60,709 nucleotides of DNA. It comes from Ascidiaceihabitans sp. (GTDB lineage Bacteria > Pseudomonadota > Alphaproteobacteria > Rhodobacterales > Rhodobacteraceae). The stretch covers positions 1-60,709 of the forward strand of contig JAQXDI010000081.1 of assembly GCA_029251465.1 (NCBI GenBank), read 5' to 3'. A program made the translations under genes and the position numbers. The notes under the pieces are model-generated. The model did not search any database. It was not told the DNA's origin and was given only the letters and a program-made list of their open reading frames with translations. Positions 51,590 to 60,709 of this stretch are shown piece by piece. Each line of letters starts with the position of its first letter. The first letter of the stretch is position 1.

Positions 51590-52738
51590 TCAGCCCTTTG
51601 CGGTGCGGATCGTTTTGTCTTTGTCGTAGAACGGCATTTCTTCGGCTGTGGCCGCCAGCTCTGATCCGTCCAGTTGAACGATCGTGAGCTTGGTGCCGGC
51701 TTTTGCAGCCTCAGGTGCCAGACGCACAATCGCAACACTGTAGTCGTTCAGGTCTGACGACAGGCCATAGGTGATGACGCCCACGTCGTTGCCGTTGTGC
51801 ATAATCCGCGCGCCCATATCCATCTGCGCCATGCTGTCAGACAGTTGTACGCCGTAGATTTTGAACCGCTCCTTGCCCTCAAGCGCATAGTGGTTTTCCG
51901 CGCCGATGAACCCGGTTTTGCCCGGTGAGACCGTGAATTCCAGACCCAGTTCCCAGATCGTGTCGCCACACAGGTCGTTCTCGAACGGGAAGGTTTCAGA
52001 ATTATCGCCCGGATAGAACAACAGGTAGCTTTCGATGCGCAGCATATCCAGCGTCGAGAACTGCACAGGGCGCACGCCACGGTCTTTGCCGGCAGCCAGA
52101 ATACTGTCCCACAAGTGCACTGCATCCTTGCCGCGGCAGAAGATTTCATAGCCACGTTCGCCCGTGTAGCCAGTGCGCGAAATCATCACGTCACGACCAT
52201 AGAGCCGCGTTTGCATGATGCCAAAGTAGGCCAGATCACGGATCGCCGGAATTTCTTCGGCCAACAGATCCACGGACACGGGGCCTTGCAGTGACATGTC
52301 GTGCAGATCGTCGTCAAACAGAACCGAACAGTTCTTGGCGGCCGCAACCGAGGTCAGCTGCTCCATCCCGGTACCAGTACCGTGCACAACCAACCACGAG
52401 TTTACCGCAAGGTGATAGATGATGCAGTCGTCGATGAACTTGCCGTCGCTGTTCAGGATCGACGCATAGGTCGACCGGCCCGGTGCGATTTTTTCGACGT
52501 TGCGGGTTGTGACGCGGTCAATGACATAAGCCGCATCCGGCCCGATCACGTGGCATTTTTTCAGACCTGAAACATCCATCAAACCGGCTTTGGTGCGGAT
52601 CGCCTCATAGTCAGCTTTGGCGCGCTCGGGCGTATCGTCGTAAAACCACGCCGTGCCCATGCCGTTCCAGTCTTCTAACGCTCCGCCGATTTCGGCGTGG
52701 CGATGCGCCAATGCGGAATGTCTCCATAGAATTGCCAT
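51590..52738 (-). CDS. dmmD: GcvT-like THF-binding protein of the dmm operon
   Basis: A 382-aa aminomethyltransferase-fold (GcvT/DUF1989-free) protein. Typical folate-domain features are MDVSGLKKCHVIGPDAAYVIDR and the RTGYTGERGYEIF segment. In the dmm operon it is thought to pass the C1 unit from dimethylamine demethylation to tetrahydrofolate, limiting free formaldehyde. It is too short to be TMAO demethylase (Tdm, about 800 aa), whose C-terminal half is related, so this is not Tdm. AGGAGA lies 7 nt before the ATG. First gene of the dmm operon, 58 bp before dmmA. Confidence 0.82.
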   Translation of the reverse strand: MAILWRHSALAHRHAEIGGALEDWNGMGTAWFYDDTPERAKADYEAIRTKAGLMDVSGLKKCHVIGPDAAYVIDRVTTRNVEKIAPGRSTYASILNSDGKFIDDCIIYHLAVNSWLVVHGTGTGMEQLTSVAAAKNCSVLFDDDLHDMSLQGPVSVDLLAEEIPAIRDLAYFGIMQTRLYGRDVMISRTGYTGERGYEIFCRGKDAVHLWDSILAAGKDRGVRPVQFSTLDMLRIESYLLFYPGDNSETFPFENDLCGDTIWELGLEFTVSPGKTGFIGAENHYALEGKERFKIYGVQLSDSMAQMDMGARIMHNGNDVGVITYGLSSDLNDYSVAIVRLAPEAAKAGTKLTIVQLDGSELAATAEEMPFYDKDKTIRTAKG

Positions 52739-52895
52739 GTGTCTTCTCCTGTTTATTTTGAGTCTTTGTTAAGCATCATTCAGCCTCAGACATTTGCAAA
52801 AAGCAAGAATGAGAAGCAAATTATTTTCCTGTCAGGCAATATTTTACGCGAAAGGGCCACCCAATAGGCGGCCGCTTGCTAAAGTCTTGGTCAGC

Positions 52896-53069
52896 TTACT
52901 TGTCGAAGCGTTTGGCTTTTTTAGCCTCAGAGCTGTGTCCGATCACCAATACGGCGACGCAAATGATCGCTGCAATTGCGGTGTACAGACCGGGCATCGC
53001 CGTGCCCCAGCCCATGAACATTGCGCCATCTACGACGGACCAGTCTGCTGTGTCATATGGAAAACCCAT
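52896..53069 (-). CDS. 57-aa membrane protein beside amt
   Basis: A 57-aa protein (MGFPYDTADWSVVDGAMFMG onward) with one transmembrane helix (about residues 26-44, PGLYTAIAAIIAVCVAVLVI-like) and a basic tail ending in KKAKRFDK. A GGAGAG ribosome-binding site lies 5 nt upstream. It follows the ammonium transporter gene by 23 bp on the same strand and is probably co-transcribed. Small single-helix proteins of this kind are often found next to Amt in this bacterial group; a subunit or modulator of Amt is a fair guess, nothing more. Confidence 0.7.
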   Translation of the reverse strand: MGFPYDTADWSVVDGAMFMGWGTAMPGLYTAIAAIICVAVLVIGHSSEAKKAKRFDK

Positions 53070-53092
53070 GGTTCTCTCCTTTTCGGTTTCGT

Positions 53093-54481
53093 TTATTCAG
53101 CAGGTGCTGGTGAAGATGGGATGCCTTCGGGATACCCCTGTGCAGGCACTTTGACGGTGTCCATGCCAGCGATTTCCGCACCTTCTGGCACACGCAGCAT
53201 TCCGAACATCTTGAGGATGTAGGACACCACGTAACCAGGCACGAAGCCCAAGCCAAAGAACACAGCCGCACCAATGATCTGACCCATCAGGTTGATCGTC
53301 GGAACACCTTCGCCTTGCAGCGCTGGGTAACCGGATGCGAACACACCTAGCATAATCACACCGTAAAGGCCGATTGTGCCGTGGACCGTGACCGCACCAA
53401 CCGCATCATCAATGCCGCGACGCTCAAGCCAATTGGCGGCAGGTGCAAGGATGATACCCGCTGAGAACGCGATGATGAACGTAAGGCCCGGGAAATAGAT
53501 ATCCAGACCGGACGCCGTCGAGATGATACCAGCAAGGGCGCCAGACATCATCCAGAACGGGTCTTTGGTGGTGATCCACGCACCGATGATGCCACCAGCA
53601 ATCGCCATCAGGATGTTGAACGACAAGGAAGACAAGGTGATTGGCGTGCCATAGATTGTCGCGAATTTATCGCCAAACCAGCTCCATGCTTCGCCCGGAA
53701 CAATGACGCAAGCCATCAAGAAGCCCCAGAAACCGACGATGATCAGCATCAGGCCGACAACTGTCATTGGCATGTTGTGACCCGCGATGTGGTTGGCTGA
53801 ACCGTCATCGTTGAACTTGCCGATGCGTGGTCCAAGGTTGATCAGAACACCCAGTGCAAAGAAACCGGCAACCGCGTGGACAAGTCCCGCCGCGCCAAAG
53901 TCATGGACACCGAATTTCGTAACCAACCAGCCATCTGCGTGCCAGCCCCAAGCCGCCGCAACGACCCACGCGAATGAGCCAAGCACGATCGCAAGAATGA
54001 CAAAACCAACAGTTTGAATACGCTCGATCACAGCACCCGACATGATGGATGCGGTTGTGGCTGCAAACAGTGCAAAGGCACCAAAGAACACGCCAGACGC
54101 GTTGTCTGCGATGTTTGGACCCATGTATTGCGCGCTATCACCCCAGCCCCATGCGATGGCACTTGCGTAGGCTGCACCGGAAATGCCGGCTGGACCTTCG
54201 GACAAGGTCAAACCTGTTGGAAAGCCCCAATAGACCCACCAGCCGAAAAAGTAGAACGTCGGGATCATAAAGGCGAAGGCCAAAATGTTTTTCACACCCG
54301 AAGACAGAACGTTTTTCATCCGTGACGCGCCCATCTCGTAGGCCAAGAAACCTGCGTGAATGATGATCATCAACGGAATTGTTAGATAATAGAATGTTTC
54401 AGCGAACATGCGGTTTGTTGTGCCGCCACTTCCCTGAAGTGCTGCGACTTGTGCCGTCAGCTCTGCGATTTGTTCTTCCAC
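53093..54481 (-). CDS. amt: Ammonium/methylammonium transporter
   Basis: A 462-aa Amt/Rh-family channel with about eleven transmembrane helices. Conserved Amt features include the FAVHTVGG-equivalent HDFGAAGLVHAVAGF with the pore histidine and the GTIGLYGV helix with the second. The N-terminus (EEQIAELTAQVAALQGSGG) is a soluble coiled stretch before the first helix, unusual for Amt. I choose the GTG at 54481, with GAGGGA 7 nt upstream; the longer frame upstream has no Amt similarity. Location between the dmm and mgs genes suggests uptake of methylammonium or recapture of the ammonium released by the pathway. Confidence 0.9.
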   Translation of the reverse strand: MEEQIAELTAQVAALQGSGGTTNRMFAETFYYLTIPLMIIIHAGFLAYEMGASRMKNVLSSGVKNILAFAFMIPTFYFFGWWVYWGFPTGLTLSEGPAGISGAAYASAIAWGWGDSAQYMGPNIADNASGVFFGAFALFAATTASIMSGAVIERIQTVGFVILAIVLGSFAWVVAAAWGWHADGWLVTKFGVHDFGAAGLVHAVAGFFALGVLINLGPRIGKFNDDGSANHIAGHNMPMTVVGLMLIIVGFWGFLMACVIVPGEAWSWFGDKFATIYGTPITLSSLSFNILMAIAGGIIGAWITTKDPFWMMSGALAGIISTASGLDIYFPGLTFIIAFSAGIILAPAANWLERRGIDDAVGAVTVHGTIGLYGVIMLGVFASGYPALQGEGVPTINLMGQIIGAAVFFGLGFVPGYVVSYILKMFGMLRVPEGAEIAGMDTVKVPAQGYPEGIPSSPAPAE

Positions 54482-54511
54482 GGTTTTTCCCTCATCGGCT
54501 GTTGGTATTCG

Positions 54512-54539
54512 TGCACCATCGCATGCAAATTCGTGGTGC
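54512..54539. promoter_or_regulatory. Candidate nitrogen-control-like inverted repeat upstream of amt
   Basis: TGCACCA and TGGTGC face each other across a 15-bp spacer, 31 bp upstream of the amt GTG. The half-sites equal the NtrC consensus halves (TGCACC/GGTGCA), but the usual spacer is 3-5 bp, so this could be two half-sites or a coincidence. It lies in the 202-bp gap shared with the divergent mgsA gene; nothing else is seen in the gap. Confidence 0.3.
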
Positions 54540-54683
54540 TGCCCGAATGGAACCATGATGCGGGCAATCTGGCTAGTCTTTTTTAACTTAGATGAAAAAT
54601 AGTTTCCTAGTGGTTGAGCGTTAGATTTTTTGGTGCTAGAACTTGAGACGAACAAGAATTCACTTTCAAGGAGGGCGCGTGCC

Positions 54684-55613
54684 ATGTGCGGGATCGTCGG
54701 ACTTTTTCTAAAAGACAAATCACTTGAGCCTCAGCTTGGTGAAATGTTGACGGACATGTTGGTCACGATGACCGACCGCGGCCCCGACAGTGCCGGCATC
54801 GCGATTTATGGTGGCGAAACAGAGGGTAAGGTCAAATTGACCCTGCAATCTGACACCCCTGAAAGCGGCTTTGCCAAGCTGGACAATGCACTGCGCAAGG
54901 CGATCAAGGGCAAGGTCGACATGAGCGTCATAGACACCCATGCCCGCCTTGAGATTCAGGCCGATCAGATGGCCGAGGCCCAGGCATTTCTTAAGGCAAA
55001 TCACCCTGATTTACGCATGATGAGCCATGGCGAATCCCTCGAAATCTACAAGGAAGTCGGGCTGCCTAAAAATGTGGCAGAACGCTTTGATGTGCGCAAA
55101 ATGTCCGGATCACACGGAATTGGGCACACACGCATGGCAACAGAATCAGCCGTGACCACGATGGGTGCCCACCCGTTCAACACCGGTCTTGATCAGTGCC
55201 TCGTGCACAACGGATCGCTGTCCAATCACAACTCTTTGCGCCGCAGCTTGCGCCGTCTTGGTGTGCACATCGAGACTGAAAACGACACCGAAGTCGGGGC
55301 TGCATACCTCACATGGAAGATGCAAGAAGGCGCGACTTTGGGCGAAGCTTTGGAAAGCTCGCTGGATGATCTGGACGGGTTCTTCACCTTCGTGGTTGGC
55401 ACCAAGGATGGCTTTGGCGTCGTGCGTGACCCGATCGCTTGCAAGCCCGCCGTCATGGCCGAAACCGATCAATTCGTCGCCTTCGGATCCGAATACCGCG
55501 CGCTGGTGAACCTGCCCGGCATCGACAACGCCCGCGTCTGGGAACCAGAGCCCGCAACTGTCTATTTCTGGAGCCACACGTCGGCCCCAACAGCGCAAGA
55601 GAAAGCCGCCTGA
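54684..55613 (+). CDS. mgsA: N-methylglutamate synthase, amidotransferase subunit
   Basis: A 309-aa class II glutamine amidotransferase-like (Ntn-hydrolase) protein. Translation starts MCGIVGLF, so the catalytic Cys becomes N-terminal after Met removal; AAGGAGG is about 9 nt upstream and fixes this start. The GHTRMATES and NGSLSNH segments are those of the glutamate synthase and GlmS/PurF family. It supplies the first domain of a three-piece glutamate-synthase-like complex that converts gamma-glutamylmethylamide plus 2-oxoglutarate into N-methylglutamate. Overlaps mgsB by one base (TGATG). Confidence 0.9.
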   Translation: MCGIVGLFLKDKSLEPQLGEMLTDMLVTMTDRGPDSAGIAIYGGETEGKVKLTLQSDTPESGFAKLDNALRKAIKGKVDMSVIDTHARLEIQADQMAEAQAFLKANHPDLRMMSHGESLEIYKEVGLPKNVAERFDVRKMSGSHGIGHTRMATESAVTTMGAHPFNTGLDQCLVHNGSLSNHNSLRRSLRRLGVHIETENDTEVGAAYLTWKMQEGATLGEALESSLDDLDGFFTFVVGTKDGFGVVRDPIACKPAVMAETDQFVAFGSEYRALVNLPGIDNARVWEPEPATVYFWSHTSAPTAQEKAA

Positions 55614-56296
55614 TGCAAAGTTTCGATCTAGAAGCGCAGGGTCTGCGCGCACTTAATTCTGTCCTGCATGACCAGGCCGCAAACACCAATCAAACGGTCT
55701 GGGAAATCAACAACCCCAAAGGCAGCCATGCGATTGCCGTGGGTTTGGATGCCCCGATCGAAGTGAACGTCAAAGGCTCCACCGGCTACTACTGTGGCGG
55801 CATGAACAAGCAGGCGACGATCCACGTCCATGGCTCAGCAGGGCCCGGCACCGGCGAAAACATGATGTCCGGCAAGATCGTGATCGAAGGCGACGCCAGT
55901 CAATATCTGGGTGCCACGGCCCACGGCGGGCTGATCGTGGTCAAAGGCAACGCATCCTCGCGCTGTGGCATTTCCATGAAAGGCGTCAACATCGTCGTGC
56001 AAGGCAACATCGGTCACATGTCTGCGTTCATGGGTCAATCAGGCAACTTGGTGGTCTGCGGTGACGCCGGCGACGCGCTCGGCGACAGCTGCTACGAGGC
56101 GCGGTTTTTCGTGCGCGGTTCCGTCAAATCCCTAGGTGCCGATTGCGAGAAAAAGGAAATGCGCGCCGAACATCTGGAGTTCTTGAAAGAGATCATCGCA
56201 GAGTCCGGCGTTGACGCCAAACCCGAAGAGTTCACGCGCTACGGCTCTGCCCGCACGCTTTATAATTTCGACGTCGACAATGCCGGCGCGTACTAA
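55613..56296 (+). CDS. mgsB: N-methylglutamate synthase, GXGXG subunit
   Basis: A 227-aa right-handed beta-helix protein matching the C-terminal GXGXG domain of the glutamate synthase large subunit, encoded separately. Regular Gly-containing turns are seen every about 20 residues (CGGMNKQATIHVHGSAG, MMSGKIVIEGDASQYLG, HGGLIVVKGNASSRCG). It is the structural core between amidotransferase and synthase subunits. Its ATG overlaps the mgsA stop. Confidence 0.9.
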   Translation: MQSFDLEAQGLRALNSVLHDQAANTNQTVWEINNPKGSHAIAVGLDAPIEVNVKGSTGYYCGGMNKQATIHVHGSAGPGTGENMMSGKIVIEGDASQYLGATAHGGLIVVKGNASSRCGISMKGVNIVVQGNIGHMSAFMGQSGNLVVCGDAGDALGDSCYEARFFVRGSVKSLGADCEKKEMRAEHLEFLKEIIAESGVDAKPEEFTRYGSARTLYNFDVDNAGAY

Positions 56297-56304
56297 GGAT
56301 ACTG

Positions 56305-57654
56305 ATGATGAACAGCCATGACGACAAAGGTATCCCGCACACGACGCCGCGGCAGTCCGCAACATTTACCGCCGATGTGAACAGCGACATTCGCCGTGCT
56401 GCGGCGACCGGGATTTACGATATTCGCGGCGGTGGGGCCAAACGCAAGGTGCCGTCTTTTGACGATCTCTTGTTCATGGGGGCGTCAATTTCGCGCTACC
56501 CATTGGAAGGGTACCGTGAGAAATGCGAAACAAACGTGACCATCGGTGGCTTGCACGCCTCCAACCCGATTGAGCTGGATATCCCGATCACCATCGCCGG
56601 CATGTCGTTTGGTGCCCTGTCTGGTCCCGCCAAAGAAGCATTGGGCCGCGGTGCATCCATGGCCGGCACGTCGACCACCACAGGCGACGGCGGCATGACC
56701 CCCGAAGAACGCGGCCATTCCAACAAGCTGGTCTATCAATATCTGCCATCCCGCTACGGCATGAACCCCGATGATCTGCGCAAAGCGGATGCGATCGAAA
56801 TCGTGGTGGGCCAAGGGGCCAAACCCGGCGGCGGCGGCATGTTGTTGGGTCAAAAGATTTCGGATCGTGTGGCGGGCATGCGCAATTTGCCCAAAGGCAT
56901 CGACCAACGTTCGGCCTGTCGTCACCCTGATTGGACGGGTCCTGATGATCTGGAAATCAAAATTCTAGAATTGCGTGAAATTACCGGTTGGAAAGTACCG
57001 ATCTACGTCAAAGTCGCGGGCGCACGCCCCTACTACGACACGACCTTGGCGATCAAAGCGGGCGCCGACGCCGTTGTTCTGGACGGCATGCAAGGCGGCA
57101 CGGCCGCGACCCAAGACGTGTTCATCGAGCATGTTGGTCAGCCGACTTTGGCCATCGTGCGCCCCGCAGTTCAAGCGCTGCAAGACCTTGGTATGCACCG
57201 CAAAGTGCAACTGATCCTGTCGGGCGGTATCCGCTCTGGCGCGGATGTGGCCAAGGCAATGGCGCTGGGCGCTGATGCGGTTGCAATCGGCACCGCGGCT
57301 CTGATCGCACTGGGCGACAACGACCCGAAATACGAGGCCGAATACAACGCGCTTGGCACAACGTCTGGTGCCTACGACGATTGGCACGAGGGCCGCGATC
57401 CTGCGGGCATCACCACCCAAGACCCCGAGTTGATGAAGCGCTTTGACCCGATCGAAGGTGGCCGCCGCTTGAAAAACTATCTCAAGGTGATGACGCTAGA
57501 GGCGCAAACGATCGCGCGGGCTTGTGGTAAAAATCACCTGCACAATCTGGAACCAGAAGATCTGGTTGCCCTGACAATGGAAGCTGCGGCCATGGCCAAA
57601 GTTCCGCTGTGTGGTACTGATTGGTACCCGGGCAAGCCAAACAAATCTTACTAA
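56305..57654 (+). CDS. mgsC: N-methylglutamate synthase, FMN synthase subunit
   Basis: A 449-aa protein equivalent to the central FMN-binding (Glu_synthase) TIM-barrel domain of GltB. The FMN-site segments are AGMSFGALSGPAKEALG, KPGGGGMLLG and the phosphate-binding GGIRSGADVAKAMALGADAV (shown to 20 residues). The 3Fe-4S cysteine pattern, C-x5-C-x4-C in GltB, is not obvious except CRHP and later C residues, so electron transfer may differ. It forms N-methylglutamate on the FMN site. AAGGA lies 6 nt before the ATG at 56305; a second ATG follows at once. Confidence 0.88.
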   Translation: MMNSHDDKGIPHTTPRQSATFTADVNSDIRRAAATGIYDIRGGGAKRKVPSFDDLLFMGASISRYPLEGYREKCETNVTIGGLHASNPIELDIPITIAGMSFGALSGPAKEALGRGASMAGTSTTTGDGGMTPEERGHSNKLVYQYLPSRYGMNPDDLRKADAIEIVVGQGAKPGGGGMLLGQKISDRVAGMRNLPKGIDQRSACRHPDWTGPDDLEIKILELREITGWKVPIYVKVAGARPYYDTTLAIKAGADAVVLDGMQGGTAATQDVFIEHVGQPTLAIVRPAVQALQDLGMHRKVQLILSGGIRSGADVAKAMALGADAVAIGTAALIALGDNDPKYEAEYNALGTTSGAYDDWHEGRDPAGITTQDPELMKRFDPIEGGRRLKNYLKVMTLEAQTIARACGKNHLHNLEPEDLVALTMEAAAMAKVPLCGTDWYPGKPNKSY

Positions 57655-57660
57655 ATAAAC

Positions 57661-57687
57661 GGGCGCAGCCGAAAACGGTCTGCGCCC
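57661..57687 (+). terminator. Hairpin between mgsC and gmaS
   Basis: GGGCGCAG and CTGCGCCC form an 8-bp stem, extended by CCG/CGG past a one-base bulge, with an AAAA loop. It starts 6 bp after the mgsC stop codon. There is no T-tract, so partial termination or mRNA processing that sets the GmaS to MgsABC ratio is likely. Confidence 0.6.
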
Positions 57688-57756
57688 TCACTCATTAAGA
57701 ATACAAGACGCTAAATAGCGTCAATGACATGAAAACGACAATAGGGAAATTTGATC

Positions 57757-60530
<2,774 letters not shown>

Positions 60531-60537
60531 GCGACTA

Positions 60538-60577
60538 GGGCTCAGAGAAAATCACACCTCTGAGCCCGTTTTCCTTT
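60538..60577 (+). terminator. Intrinsic terminator after tmm
   Basis: GGGCTCAGAG and CTCTGAGCCC form a perfect 10-bp stem around a 10-nt loop (AAAATCACAC), followed by GTTTTCCTTT. It starts 8 bp after the ancestral tmm stop, which supports 60530 as the original end of that gene. Confidence 0.88.
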
Positions 60578-60626
60578 GGGGTGTCGATGCACTGAGCAGC
60601 CCCACTTGAGTGGTCCAAATTGAAAG

Positions 60627-60709
60627 TTAGTGCATGATTGGCCTTTGGTCCATCGGAACGATGGCTTCTGGCGCAGGTGGGCGGTAGCCCAAAGCACTAT
60701 GGGGTCGTT
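60627..60709 (-). mobile_element. 3' end of an IS3-type transposase, cut by the window edge
   Basis: On the minus strand the last codons read RPHSALGYRPPAPEAIVPMD and end at a TAA at 60627-60629. This is the typical C-terminus of IS3/IS481-type (rve integrase) transposases. The sequence from about 60594 (TGAGCAGCCCCACTTGAG) to the stop codon is probably the IS end including its terminal inverted repeat. The rest of the element lies to the right of the window. The insertion sits just after the tmm terminator. Confidence 0.75.

Noticed and set aside
51590-52738. TMAO demethylase Tdm
   Set aside because: Only 382 aa of GcvT fold; Tdm is about twice as long with an extra N-terminal zinc domain. 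The position before dmmABC fits DmmD.

Overview
The window looks like chromosomal DNA of a marine alphaproteobacterium of the Roseobacter group (Rhodobacteraceae). The grounds are the density of TRAP transporters, the GlxA-type AraC regulators, and above all a methylated-amine gene block (mgd, dmm, amt, mgs, gmaS, tmm) that is characteristic of this group. This placement rests on gene content and remembered families, not on a search. Almost the whole window is catabolic: uptake and breakdown of small amines, quaternary amines and organic acids.

Layout. 0.2-1.8 kb: a tyrosine integrase beside a 39-nt 5' fragment of a tRNA-Gly(UCC), probably the edge of an integrated element, then a small DUF1127-like gene that seems frameshifted. 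1.8-10.8 kb: a catabolic cluster with an Asp/Glu-racemase-like protein, a diaminopropionate-ammonia-lyase-like PLP enzyme, a non-pyrrolysine MttB-family methyltransferase, an FAD amine oxidase, an aldehyde dehydrogenase, a DapA-family aldolase, a GntR repressor and a GlxA/AraC regulator. 10.8-15.4 kb: a three-gene periplasmic molybdenum hydroxylase (2Fe-2S subunit, Tat-exported Mo subunit, dihaem cytochrome c) and glutathione-dependent formaldehyde dehydrogenase. 15.5-30.9 kb: an IclR regulator, three complete TRAP transporters, a GMC oxidoreductase, a rhodanese, an aldehyde dehydrogenase and an SDR. 31.0-36.8 kb: an unrecognised cassette with a two-helix membrane protein, a peptidoglycan-binding/CHAP-like cysteine hydrolase without a signal peptide, and two large unknown proteins of 671 and 789 aa. 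36.8-41.1 kb: an ABC importer of the glycine betaine/TMAO type with a fused double permease and a frameshifted binding-protein gene. 41.4-60.5 kb: the methylated-amine block. 60.6 kb to the end: the 3' end of an IS3-type transposase.

How the genes fit together. In the known aerobic pathway TMA is oxidised by Tmm to TMAO, TMAO is demethylated by Tdm (not in this window) to DMA, DMA is demethylated by Dmm to monomethylamine, GmaS makes gamma-glutamylmethylamide, MgsABC makes N-methylglutamate, and MgdABCD releases the methyl group to tetrahydrofolate. Formaldehyde can be oxidised through FrmA. The DMA-to-ammonium part is intact here. The two TMA/TMAO entry genes are both broken as read: tmm has two in-frame stop codons, and the ABC binding-protein gene has a -1 frameshift in a run of four A. 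A PAS/chemoreceptor-like gene between the mgd and dmm genes is also frameshifted. Some of these could be consensus errors, but the two tmm lesions are single-codon substitutions, not homopolymer indels.

The most unusual parts are the 31-37 kb cassette (an arrangement like a holin and endolysin next to two large proteins lacking export signals), the corrinoid-less MttB/PLP-lyase/racemase cluster, and the clustered lesions at the TMA/TMAO entry steps. All four binding-protein-first transporter operons have a hairpin directly after the binding-protein gene.
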